Below, in pieces: positions 10,834 to 22,640 of a stretch of 64,000 bases of DNA. The position numbers and the translations under genes were made by a program. The stretch covers positions 143,177,017 to 143,241,016 of the forward strand of contig JAKGHH010000001.1 of NCBI GenBank assembly GCA_022828595.1, read 5' to 3'. Below the pieces are notes generated by a model. The model was not told where the DNA came from. It saw nothing but the letters and a program-made list of their open reading frames with translations, and ran no database searches. Source of the DNA: Nelumbo lutea (taxonomy: Eukaryota > Streptophyta > Magnoliopsida > Proteales > Nelumbonaceae). Positions within the stretch are counted from its first letter, which is position 1. The number at the start of each line of letters is the position of its first letter.

Positions 10834-13008
10834 ATGGCAGATGAATTTCAGACTGGGATTTGCAGTGGGAACTGGTGGAATAATCCAACGAGAAACGGAT
10901 TCAACGGGGGTTCGTCCCCGTGCTCGACGGCACTTAACGATACCGGGAGCTTTGGATGGCCAGCTGAGATGGTGGATATGAAGGCAAGATCATGTGAGGA
11001 ATCGGCTTCGGCTTCCGATAGTTCGACCGCTTTCCAAGATACCCAGAAGCCACAAGTAACGGATTCGGTCGGGGGTGGTGCAGTTTTAATGGATTCAACG
11101 TTGCAAATCATGGGTTTTGGGCTCTCATCACCAACAACCATGGATTGGAATCAAGCTTTACTGTAAGTGCGGATTTGTTCTTATATGTGGTCCGTCCATG
11201 CATGTATATATCATCTTAAGCTGAAGACACCCCTCTGATCTCATTGTCTGAGATTTGAGAGTTTGATTTGTTTGTAAATTCTTTCGGTATAAAGAAGTCA
11301 GATCTAATAAATCGGATTAAAATATAACCCAATTGTTTTATTTTCTTTTTTTTTTTTAACTTTTTCTGCAGTCGAAGTAGTGGAAGAGCTCAGACCAATT
11401 TTCATTCCGTACTTCAAGAAGAATTAAGTTCGAGACCCTGTTTTCAGCAAGAAACGGGGATGGAATCTCAACTCCAAAAGGAATGGAGTCCAAAGAATTT
11501 TTGTGGTAGTGGTGAAGATTCCTCCGTAAATGCTTTTAGGCAAATAAATCAGGTCTATGCTTTAGACCAACAGCGTCTAAATTCTGTCAACAGCTCCAGC
11601 GACTGTACAGTGACAGCTTGCCAGGGCTTGCCCACGAGTTTCCCGATGGTTTCAAGTTCGTATGGATGCACTTCAACGTTGTTACAAGGTTTATTCGAAC
11701 CGGATCCTCAACCCCAACAGTCTTCACTTGAGAACCGATCGATCAATTTTCCGTCTTCAACAAGCTACCACATGGACCCGAATGAATTATCGCCTTCGTG
11801 GCCCAAATTCTCACAATTGCTGAGATCTTTACCTCCTAAACACCCCCCCACTAACCAGTTACACTTTCCCAACACCGTTCCTTTCTGGAACGCCACTGCA
11901 GCTTCCATGAATGAAGTTCGGTCGAGCTATTTCCCTTCATCGCAGACCCAGTTTCTTACTCCAACCTTCGAAGAAAAACCTAGTTGCAGCAACCTCACTG
12001 CAAAGGTGAATACGGTGATTAAAAGAATATGATTTCTGTCCGTTTCCATGGCTATGGTTTGGGATCTAAATTGCTTTTCCTACTCTTATTCTCCAGTCTA
12101 GTACAGAAGAAGTTCGAGACTCGGCCACGGCGGTGAAGAAAGGAAGTAGTGAAGCTGCCTTCAAAAGACCTCGAATTGAAACTCCACCAATGCCAACTTT
12201 TAAGGTACGATAGAATCAAACAATCTTTTGAGTTTTGACTCTATCGAGGGAGCTTTAATCTATTCTTGTCTCTTTGTATTTTATTAATACTAGACATGGG
12301 TGAGAAATTTTAGCTTTATTTTTAGGTTCGGAAAGAGAAATTGGGCGACCGAATAACTGCTCTCCAACAATTGGTTTCGCCTTTTGGAAAGGTAATTTTC
12401 TGAACTTTCCTTTAACAAAGATTATTTCTCTTATAAGTCATCAGAGATCGTTTTGGTTAATGAATTGCGTTCTTGTTTCAGACTGATACGGCTTCAGTTC
12501 TGTATGAAGCTATTGAGTACATCAAGTTCCTGCATGATCAAGTCAGTGTAAGTCATGTTTTAACACCGTCTTATAACAAAATTGAGATGCAAGTGCAACC
12601 TGCAACGAGAGATCTAGAGTCCCATTTCTGATATATGCCTTTATATTTGATGTCAGGTTTTAAGTACCCCATATATGAAAAATGGAGCTCCCATGCAACA
12701 CCAGCAGCAGGTACAATGTTTTCTTAATTTCTTCTCTCCGTCCATAAGATAACTACCTGAACGAGGAATAATTAATGGTTCTAATTGTTAATAAGGTGTT
12801 TGAAAATTTGGTTGTTATTAAGTTCTCTCAAGAATGGAATCGTTTACTCTTCATGCAGAACTCTAATAAATCGAAGGAGGCTGACGGGCACAAACCAGAT
12901 CTCAGAAGCCGGGGACTGTGCCTGGTGCCAATTTCAAGCACGTTCCCAGTTACTAACGAAACCACTGCTGATTTTTGGACGCCTACATTTGGAGGAACTT
13001 ACAGGTAG
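10834..13008 (+). CDS. Atypical bHLH transcription factor, bHLH112/bHLH123-like, 7 exons
   Basis: Exons are 10834-11162, 11372-12005, 12097-12204, 12326-12391, 12482-12547, 12657-12710 and 12859-13008. All introns are GT..AG, and the joined frame of 1407 nt is open for 468 residues. The start is the ATG giving MADEFQTGICSGNWW, the conserved N-terminus of this family; the GTG six bases earlier was not used. Residues about 345-402 form the bHLH-like domain: helix 1 (VRKEKLGDRITALQQLVSPF) and helix 2 (TDTASVLYEAIEYIKFLHDQ), with family-typical introns after FGK and after DQVS. The basic region lacks the His-Glu-Arg E-box contacts, so this is the atypical class; the family is nuclear and dimerises. 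The tail GLCLVPISSTFPV..DFWTPTFGG is conserved in the family. The middle (residues 110-340) is Ser/Gln-rich and probably disordered. The subfamily is firm; the exact orthologue is not. No neighbouring gene is linked. Confidence 0.93.
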
Positions 13009-14815
13009 AGAAAATAAATTAAACGACAAAGATGATTATGGCGAGCACTAGCAGCTAATTCTCTGCAACTAGTATGATATCAGAGCCAAGCCAAGTTTGG
13101 AATGATTAGATAAGTTAAAAAGGAAGAAAACCCAGAAAGCAAGATCACTGTACTAGTCTGGGTAACCAAGCAAAATAAAAGGCCTGGAGGGGAAAACAAA
13201 AGGACGAAAAGGTGAAAGAGAAGGAAATGTGAAGTGTCGACCCTTCAAGGACAGGCAGTGTTCGGCTAGCTAGAGGCAAAATGATGTTGGCTGGCCAAAG
13301 ATTAGGGACCGCTGGAAGAGAGAATATATATAGTGGTATAATAATCCGAGTATTATAATTCAAAGTGGGTTAGGGACGGGAACAGGTGCTAAATTCAGCG
13401 GAAATTTAGATTTAATTTAGGGGAGATTTGTTGTTAAATAGTTGCTGAATTTAGCAGGAGATAAAAAGGGGTTTTGTTCCTGTTGCTATATCATATGTAT
13501 ATATGGCTGGCACCACCTTTCTATATTTAATTTATTAGAAGATTTAGAAGAAGAGGAAAAAAAAAGAGAAATAAAAGGAATAATTGAGTTACAGAATAGG
13601 AATGTCTGGAGGTCATTCGATCAGGGATCTAACTTTTTTATTTGTTTATATGTTTGGAATATGGTAGTGGAAGTCAGAGGGCGGCCCACTGCCTCTCCTT
13701 TTAGGGTTTTGATTATTCGAAATGAAGATATGCATGTGTAAGAACTATCAGTCATGCTTTTGTGCTTTTCATGGAATGGTCACATTGAAGGACATCCATT
13801 GGAAGATAAAGAGGAGCCAAATTAAATTCTCTCTCTCACTCTCTCACTCTCTCTCTCTCTCTGGAATAGGACGATTCAATGGATTATTATCCTCAAGGAA
13901 TTAATACTGCCAACAAAATTGATATTTTTCACTGCTAGATATTTGAACATTTTAATTACCTCCTAGCTAACTATAGTTGGAAATAAATAAAACTTACAAT
14001 TATGTTGTATTAAATAAAACCGCATGGATTAGGTTCTGATATTGCCCAAGAAGCTTAGTACCTAAGAATCCTTGAGAGAGATGACTAATCATGAAAAAGT
14101 AATTCGAAAAGAAGAAATTCTACTTGATTGGTATCTCTTGACACCTGATTAATTTCTTTCTTTTGGTGACATTTGAATAGATTGGGTAAGTCTATTAATT
14201 AAACCATATCTTAGGGTAATGGGTTTAAGTACCTCTAGCTTGCTAGGGTATCCATCGATCCATCCATTTCTTTTCTTTCTTTTGTTTTTCTTGTCAAAGT
14301 ACGATTAGTTTTAATCAGACACAGAAAGGGATACAAAAAAAAGAATCCAGGCATCAATATAAAAGCATATGACTCGATCCAAACATAGACCATCTTACAG
14401 CAAGGCCTTCATTTTGATTTTCTCCGAGAAGATTTTCGATCTTAAAAGAGGGTGCTTTCTTTTCACCGTTTTGAAATTTGATTCTCTCCAAATATCTTGC
14501 CAAATCTTTCAACTCGGATTCATATCGTCTCTACTCTGGTTAACAAGATCTGAAGTGGTTAATTTAAGGAAGATAAATGTAGCTTATCACTGTTTGTAGA
14601 AAGACAGCGCAATAGAATTTCAAGTTTCATGGAAACACATTTATCTGACGACGCCTCTCTGGTGAAGCAATTTTATTCCATCTAAAGCTGGTAATTAATT
14701 ATTTCTTGGGCTTAAGGGAAACCTCATTACAATCTCTCCATCTATTCTTAAACAATTTATCTAATCAATCTTGAAGAATCCGTGTTTTTCTGCATCATCA
14801 AAGTGAGTAAACCTT

Positions 14816-14854
<39 letters not shown>

Positions 14855-15284
14855 TTCCAGAGATTGCTTCTTGGAGACAAGAAGTATAAAAATGCCTTCA
14901 ACATTTTCATATTTTTATTTCTACCGTTTAGATGAATGAAGATCTATAAAGTAAAATATAGCTTTGATTCCGCATTTATTTGTACTTCTCCAATCTCCAC
15001 TTCACTCACCTTTCACAAAACTATTTCACTTTTTAAGAGTCTATCCATAAATTTGTGCCCTTTATTATTTGCCAACTCTGATAGCATGTAATGAATGCTC
15101 TCTTCATTCCACAAAACATACGTATGAATAATTGATCTAAATATTTTCTTATATATATAGCAAATTAAACCACGTCACTGTGCCTCTCCTTGCTCCAAAC
15201 TTCCTTCTTAATTTTTGTTTTTTCTGAAATTTTATTTTTTAATTCTATATAAGTACCCATTAAATCAATAAGGAAATAACATAG
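13009..15284. other. Downstream intergenic DNA with microsatellites
   Basis: This holds the 3' UTR of the bHLH gene (an AATAAA lies at about 13013, right after the stop) and then non-coding DNA. A CT-rich microsatellite lies at about 13831-13861. A (TA)14 tract at 14819-14846 is followed by a T-run to about 14857. No gene is recognised. The 76-99 codon ORFs near 13.4 and 14.4 kb show no domain. Confidence 0.5.
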
Positions 15285-15645
15285 ACTTAAGGACTGATTT
15301 TCAAGAAAAAACGCCCATTCTTCTAAGATCCATTTTTTATAAAAAAAAGTGTTTCTGCCGCGTAGGCAGTGAGCAAGACTATGCTGTTTGGTAAGGTGAT
15401 TTTAATCACTGTTTTTCATGTATATGCTGACAGATAAGCACCACATAGGATACACATCAGTCAACCATTGGGGAAAACGGTTCTTCGATTTCATGCATTG
15501 GTGAGTCCCGATTTTCGAGGCATACCCAGTTTTTTATTAATTGGCTGAACCAAACAATGAGATACATGGGCGTTTGTTGAAACACCTACGTGGATCCGAC
15601 GTGGCACCATTTTTTTGAAAAACGCCCACAGTTCCAAACATCCAC
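15285..15645. repeat. Diverged relative of the PIF-like MITE at 38.6 kb
   Basis: Phrases here (CTGTTTGGTAAGGTGATT, CTACGTGGATCCGACGTGGC, and AAACATCCACTT at the right side) parallel the order and wording of the element at 38631-39092. The left terminal repeat is not clear, so this may be a truncated or older copy. Confidence 0.35.
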
Positions 15646-15793
15646 TTAAATATTTCTAACAACCACAAAGAAAGAAAGATTTTCTTTTTTAATGTTTAGC
15701 CAAATAGCACAACTTTCCCCTACTTTCTCTTAAATTCTTTCTAATTCTAATTTATCTCTTAAATTGTCTCTAACTCCTATTTATCTCTTAAGT

Positions 15794-16495
15794 AGGTTTT
15801 TGGCATCGTAGATGTTTCTAGCGAGGTATTTCCTAGAGGAAACGATAGTGCAACACCTCACTAGAAACGGACACAAAACAGTCTTTTGTTTGTTTGGCTC
15901 TGTTGTTGCTACAGAGGATAGCATGCAACATTTTCACCTATATTTTGTTTGGTTGAAACCGTTTTATTGAAGCTGTTTCTTTGATAGATTGTCTCCCATT
16001 TGCCTAGCTTCAACGGTTTGGAGATCCAACAACTAAAATCTATCAAGAGATATATCCAACGGCTAAAATCTGTCAACACTTGCCTAGATTATTTTATTCC
16101 ATATGAATTAATCGTTAACACACATTGTGAAAATAAATTCCTATAAAATCTCTTGACACCTACAAAAAATTACAAAAGTTATGATGATAATATTTAAAAA
16201 AATCTAACCTTACAAATAAAAAAAAAAATCTAAAGAAACAACAATGCTTCATGATGCACCGGATATTATATTGTTCTCTAACTACCAACTGAGCACACAC
16301 ATCAGAGCCACGTCACCTTGGCATTGGGAGAAACGCTGGTCTCCTACTCAAGCGGTTGTGAGCTATTGCGAATTCCTACGCGTTTTCGTTTCCTCTCGTT
16401 TTAAACCGAAAACGGCCTAACATTCGAGCCTAAATTCCTATGTGGCGCATATGTGAACTGGAAACGGGTGCGCAACACGATGATGCCCAACAACT
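15794..16495. mobile_element. Possible MITE with GGCATCGT-type ends
   Basis: The left side reads GTTTTTGGCATCGTAGATG and the right side, reversed, GTTGTTGGGCATCATCGTG. The inner parts also mirror loosely (GAGGAAACGATAGTGCAACA against TGCGCAACACGATGATG). No coding content and no clear target duplication. Confidence 0.35.
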
Positions 16496-16499
16496 GTTA

Positions 16500-18261
16500 A
16501 ATTATCCCTATTTTAGTAGAGAGATTTTCTCCTAAGCTATATTTAATTCCTATTTATCCTCTCCCCCTCTTTTTATTGTATCTATCTAAATAAAGTTTCA
16601 ATTAAAAAATTAGAATTATTTAAATATTATAACAAAATTATATACCAACTTTAAAATATTTATTCAAAACAAACAAATTAATTATAATAGATTTAATAAT
16701 ATTCATACTATTAATAATTATATATTTTTACAAAATTCACCGTGAAATTATGTAGTAACAATATAAACTATAATTTTATGAATTATTCAATTTAAATGTT
16801 ATTCAAATAATAAAAATTTAACATTCAAAAATAAAACATTATTTTAATGTTTCAATTACTAATTATCTTAAATAAAAAACATTAAAAAATAGCTAAATAA
16901 TTATATAACAAAATATTTAATATTACGTAATAACATTAAAATAAATAAAATTCAAATAATGAAAATTTTCAATATTTTAAATATTATTTAAATATTTAAA
17001 TAACGAAATATTTAATATGACTAAATTTTAAATAGTTAAAATAACGAAATTATCTAATCAATTTAAGAAAATTCTTAATAGTAGAAAAGTAATTATAATA
17101 GATTTTGTAATATTCATTTGAATAATAATTTAAATATTAAAAAAATAATGACAAATTATGTAATAATAGTACTAATTATAATTTTACAGGTTATTAAACT
17201 CAATAAATAATTAATATTTCAAAAGTATTTTTTAAATAACTAAATAATACTGTAAATAACTGTTATCACTTGTATCAAATAATAATTATAGAAAATTACT
17301 TTCAAAAAGAATATTTGTTAGTAATAATTTTACAATAATAGTGTCTATTCATCATATATTTATATATAATAAAATTCATAATTATTTTATTTTCAGTCAT
17401 TTTTTATTGCATTTTTTGATAAATATGTTTTCAATAATTATTTATAAATCTATTTTAGTTTTTTATTTAACAGAAAATTGTCAATAATTATTGGAGATTA
17501 AAAACTATTATTTAATTTATTTAATTTATTTTATTTTTGTTATAAATTTTTTTTAGTAATGATATATTTTTTTATAATTTATAGATTAATATTTATTAGA
17601 GATTAAACTATTATTTTAGATTACACTGTCTATTGACTAATTTAATATGTTTTTAGTATTTATTGTATTTTTGTAGTTTTTGTATTTTATTAGATATCTA
17701 TTTATTTTCATTATAAATTTATTTTCAATGATTGTGTACTTTTTCTATAAATTTTCTATAATTATTGGAGATTAAACTGTTGTTATTTATTAGAGATTAG
17801 ACTATTAATTAAGTTGCATGTTGTTTTGCCAACCAAATCAACCTAGTCAAGTTGGGAGTTTGCCACCTGAAATCGATTGACCATTAGTGAAAACCCATCA
17901 ATTCGGGTTGTATCTGTTTGGATCTATTTTTGGTTTTGTTTGTTTGTTCAAAAGATTTAAACTTAAAAATTAAATTTAAATTAAATAAATTACAGTGATA
18001 TTATTAAAATATAAATAAAAAATAAATAATTTCATGGATTATTAAATTTAATAAATAATTAATATTTTAAAATTTTAAATAATGGTATTATTTAAATAAT
18101 TAAATAATATTATAAATAACTAATTTTTAAATACTTTACATATATAAATATTAATAAGTAAATCATATCTTATATATTATTTCAAAAACAAAAAAATAGA
18201 TTAAATAACAAAATTATGTTATAACTTAAAAAAGTTATCAAAAGCACAAAAGCAATTATTA
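16500..18261. other. Extremely AT-rich DNA with decayed direct repeats
   Basis: No gene. The phrase 'ggagattaaactattgttat' with surrounding text occurs near 17770 and again near 18935. 'attaatttaataaataatta'-type text near 17190 recurs near 18035. 'aaaatagattaaataacaaa' near 18195 recurs near 18737. These look like old direct repeats interrupted by the Helitron-like end at 18262. Confidence 0.55.
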
Positions 18262-18610
18262 CTAGTGGCCCCATGTGATGCATGGGATGTGACACCCTCC
18301 CTATCCCTCACCCCCGTGGTCAAGACACTCTATCCCATCCCTGCTTTGTCCTTGTTGGCGAGGCACCCATTTTCCATCGGGGATGAGGAATCCTTAAATT
18401 TTTCCCACCCTGAGGCAACCACCTAAAAATAATTTAATATGTGGGTATTTTAGAAATAGGATTATGAAAATTTGAGGTATTTTAGAAATTGGATTATGAC
18501 AATTTGGGGAATTATATGTAAACCCCGTACCTAATTTTGAGCACAAATATTTTCCCCATCCCCACCCTATCTCTTCCCCATCCCTATTTAAGATTCAAGA
18601 AAACTTGCAC
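18262..18610 (-). mobile_element. Helitron-like 3' end, facing left
   Basis: Read on the minus strand the segment ends with a hairpin CCCATG-CATCA-CATGGG (18270-18286), a short GCCA spacer, and CTAG followed by a T at 18261. A GC-rich hairpin shortly before CTRR, inserted next to a T, is the hallmark of Helitron 3' termini. The segment is an inverted copy of 21770-22241, with about 100 bases missing from this arm. No Rep/helicase coding is present, so the element is non-autonomous. Confidence 0.6.
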
Positions 18611-19497
18611 TATGTTTTATATACTATTTTTTAATAATTATATATGTTTTATTTACCATTTTAAGTAAATTTTAAATGTTTTCAATATAAAAAATTGAAT
18701 ACTAAATCATACTTTAAATATTATTTAAAAACAAAAAATAGATTAAATAACAAAATTTTGTAGTAACTTTAATAAGAATATAAAATATAAATAAATGAAA
18801 AAATAAATATTACTAAAATAGTGGAAGTAGATTAAATAACTTAGAGGTATTCAATCTTTTTATAGTTATTTTATTGTATTTTCATTATAAATATATTTTT
18901 AGCAATTGTATATTTTTGCTATAAATTTTTAATAGTTATTGGAGATTAAACTATTGCTATTTGTTAGAGATTAGACTATTAATTTGAAATTAAGTACGTT
19001 CACTAGACAATTCAATTTGGTTGGAGATTGATTGGCTAGCCAATCTGATTTGGTTGGGTTAGGGAGTTGGTCACTCGAAACTAACCAACCATTAGTGAAA
19101 ACTAACCATTGGTTAATTAATAAATGTTCAAAATTTTTAATGTTATAATGTAATTTATATTAATTATTGTAATTTAATAAATTTTCATTAAATTTTTACA
19201 ATAATTATTTATTCATAAATGATATTACTAATTGACATAATTTACTAATTTCTATAAAATCAATAATTATAGTTAACGATTATCAAATAATTCATGGAAA
19301 CTCATTAACTAATAATCCATAATTTTTTTAAATAAATAATAATTAAAAATTAGGACATTAATCTACAAAAAATATTCTCCAAAACTATTTAAATAATAGT
19401 CCATTGTTATTATTATTCAATTAAATAATTATTAAAAATTTTAGGAAAATTAAGTTAGGAAACTAATCTATCAGAAATTGTTTCATATTTATTTTAA
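18611..19497. other. AT-rich DNA between the Helitron-like end and the MULE-like element
   Basis: No gene. A roughly 60-bp phrase at 19399-19455 (ATTTAAATAATAGTCCATTG and following) recurs in the same orientation just past the MULE-like element, at 21322-21388. Confidence 0.5.
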
Positions 19498-21319
19498 GGG
19501 AAAATTCCTGATAAGTACCCAGTACTTTAGGCCAAGTGCCAATTTAGTACCCGAACTTTAAATCGCTACAATCAAATACCCTAACTTTTAATTTAGTACC
19601 CCATATTAAATTATCATCGGTTAGAAGATAAAATATCTAAATACCCCCAACTATTTTGAATAATGTATGAATTACCGAATAAAATTACTAAAGTATCCTC
19701 ATCATCTATTTCGACCAATGCAATTGAGAACCACTATTCACGCTTGCAGTTACTGAGATTCCGAAAACCAGCTCCCTCACGCCGGTGGTGTCAAGCGAAT
19801 GCGCCGCTGGAAAAGTTGATTTCTTCGATCGAACACGACGCCGGAAAAGTTGAAGTCGATCCAGTACCGTTGCCGGAGAAGACGACTCCTATTGCCCGTC
19901 ACTGGAACATTATTGTGCCCACTTTTTTACTTAATCGTTGCTAGGGAAGATGACTTTTTGCCAACCGGAGTTTTCTATCAATTTCTATGTGTTTATTAAA
20001 ATCGACTTCTCCTTGATTTCTCTACAAGTGGGTTATTAAGGTTTTAATGTAAGATTTTTTAGGGTTTTGATTTTTTTTTAGTGTTTTTCATTGCTTTAAC
20101 TATGGACACGAGCCGATCGTTCGTCAGGCCATTGATCTCGTTGATAACCTCTGCGGTTCTGATGATCCCTCTGTTTCTAGCGATTTCATTGCTCGGATTA
20201 CTGAACGTCTTTCTTCTTCTGCTTTGTCTTGAAGCCGTCGACATGTCTACTCGGTAAGGTTCTTTATTTCTTTTAGTAATTTCTGTTTTCATTCTGGTTA
20301 GATATCGAGTTCTTTACTTCTCCTTCATCCAGATTCGAACTTGAAGTTCAAACTCTCCTAGTTTCGATTTTCTTTATTCTTCTTATTCAAGCTTTTTTGG
20401 ACAAATTCCAAGTATTTTGCTTTATCTCGATTGGATTTTTCTATTAAATTGGAGAAAATTTTGGCAGGTGCATAGATCTGTGTTTTCAATCTCCATCCAG
20501 CCATTCTTTCTGGCCAAGTTTGTGTTTAAATCCCAGGACTCGGTGAATAACCACCCTGAAACAGAAACCTACCTGGATTTCTCATTCACCATCCAACCTT
20601 TCTGGGAAACCAAAGGTAACAAACGCTAAAACTGAGCCAAAAGTCAAGTGGGTTGTTAGACTAAGCTCAGCAGAACCAAGCCTCCCACCAAATTCAATGA
20701 TTGAAGGGAATACGCTACTGGATTTCGTGAAGGAGGATTTCCTGCGTATCTTTGATGATCAAGAGCTTGCTCGAACGATGTACGACGACTTCATCAGATA
20801 CCGAGATCTGGTCACCAAGCACAACACCCTGGGTGGTTTTCTTTTCAATCTGGCACTCTTGAAGACGCTTCTCCGGTCAGAGTTTCAGTTGCACAACGTC
20901 AAACAAGTACTCCCCTCTCTCGTTACTGATTTGATTTCTGTACAAGACGATGCCAAATTTTAGTGTTTTTTAAGCTTACTAACTTGACATTGAATTGTTG
21001 AGTCGTTATACAGGGTCACTTCAACCCGAATTTCTTAAGAACAAGATGAAGAAAGAATTTCCACCTCCGATCTTCTAAAATTTCGTAATCTGTCATTTTG
21101 GTGAAAAAAAAAAAAACCCATCTGTAAAGGTTAGTTTTGATATTTCAAAATTTTTAACCCACACCTGATATCACGCGAGTTTTCTAATTAACGGTAATTT
21201 AACATCGGTACTAAATTGTCGCAAACTGAAAGTTCGGGTATTTGATTGTCGCGATTTAAAGTTCGGGTACTAAATTGGCACTCGACCTAAAGTACAGGAT
21301 ACCTATCGGGAATTTTCCC
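19498..21319. mobile_element. MULE-like element with long terminal inverted repeats (1.82 kb)
   Basis: The left end GGGAAAATTCCTGATAAGTA matches the reversed right end GGGAAAATTCCCGATAGGTA. Similarity continues for about 90 bases at high identity and then more weakly to about 140 (arms 19498-19640 and 21181-21319). The flanks are TTTATTTTAA on the left and TTTATTTAA on the right, a nearly matching 9-bp target duplication. The interior has no transposase. It holds moderately GC-rich, gene-like text at 19700-20260 and 20500-20965, including an open 88-codon frame at 20697, that I could not assign. This is a non-autonomous element, perhaps carrying captured gene pieces. Confidence 0.7.
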
Positions 21320-21769
21320 TTTATTTAAATAACAATCCAATATTATTATTTTAATATCTAATTATTAAATTATTTAGGAAAATTATCAAATCTATCCACA
21401 TCGGTCTAGACCACTTGCTTGACATCAACCACTCTTGGTTTTACATTAATTAACAATAAATGATTTACTTTTAATTAAAATTAATGTAATTTACCATAAT
21501 TACATTAATTTACTATAATTACATCACATTGATTAATAGTAAATAATTTACATTAGTTCATATTAATTTATTGTTATTGTAAATAACTAATTTACTATAC
21601 ATTTTTGCAAATCAACAACAATTTCAATATTTTTGAAAATTATCATAAAATATTGTTTCTTATTGTTATTTAATTTACTACTTGTTAATTAGTTATAGAA
21701 AATTATTAGAATCGTAGGGATGGCAATTTTCCCTTTAAAACTAGGGCCCTACCCTACCCCACCCTGAAT
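21320..21769. other. AT-rich DNA, no gene seen
   Basis: Non-coding, dominated by 'attaattta' text. It includes the direct repeat of 19399-19455 at its left edge. Confidence 0.5.
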
Positions 21770-22241
21770 AGGGCAAGTTTTCTCGAATTTTAAATAGGGA
21801 TAGGGAAGAGATAGGGTGAGAACAGGAAAAACATTTTTGCTCTAAATTACGGACGAGGTTTGCATATAATTTTCCAAACGTAATGGTAAATTTGTAAAAT
21901 ATTGATTTTTAAAATATCTCTAAGTTTTTCTCATATTCTTATAATCCTAGGATCCCACAATTCCATTTATAAAATATCAACTTGTCATAATCCAATTCCT
22001 AAAATTCTCCAAAATTTTCATAATCCTATTTGTAAAATATCTACAAATTAGATTATTTTTAGGTGGTTCTCTCGAGATGAGAAAAATTTGGGGATTCCCC
22101 ATCCTCGACAGGGAATGAGTGCCTCTCCTCAATCCCGCCCCACCACCGAAGACAGGGCGGGGATGGGGTAGAGTGTCTTAACTACGGGGGCGAGAGATAG
22201 GAAGGAATGCCCATCCCGTGCATCACATGGGGCCCTGCTAG
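21770..22241 (+). mobile_element. Helitron-like 3' end, facing right
   Basis: The hairpin CCCGTG-CATCA-CATGGG (22215-22231) is followed by GCCCTG and CTAG (22238-22241), with T as the next host base. This fits a Helitron 3' terminus. The 470 bp before it are the inverted copy of 18262-18610. No coding capacity. Confidence 0.65.
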
Positions 22242-22640
22242 TATATATATATATAAATTATGGATTCATTTTAAGCTTATGGGATATTGGAGAGCTAGTT
22301 TACTCCCCACTAAGGCTTTTTGGTAGTCCTATTTTTTCATAGTAATATTTTTCTTAGTACAGACCTTGAACATATGTATTCTGATGTACCACTTCAATCT
22401 TGATATTTTCTATTATTTCTTACTTTTTAAATTGAACCATCATATACATGATCATGTATCCTTCAACACTTTTAATAAATCAATATTTTCTATAACGACC
22501 ATGTGTTAGGATTAAGGCAAAGTGCCCTAATCCACATCAAATAGATAAGTAAAGCAATTTGCATTTGGTAAACCGAAACTTTGTTCTTTCTAAGAGCAAA
22601 AAGTCAGCCTGTTAATACTTTCTTAGCAAAATATATTTTT

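Noticed and set aside
20697..20963. 88-codon ORF inside the MULE-like element as a host gene
   Set aside because: It lies between terminal inverted repeats, lacks a full gene structure and matches no family I know. Kept as possible captured text only.
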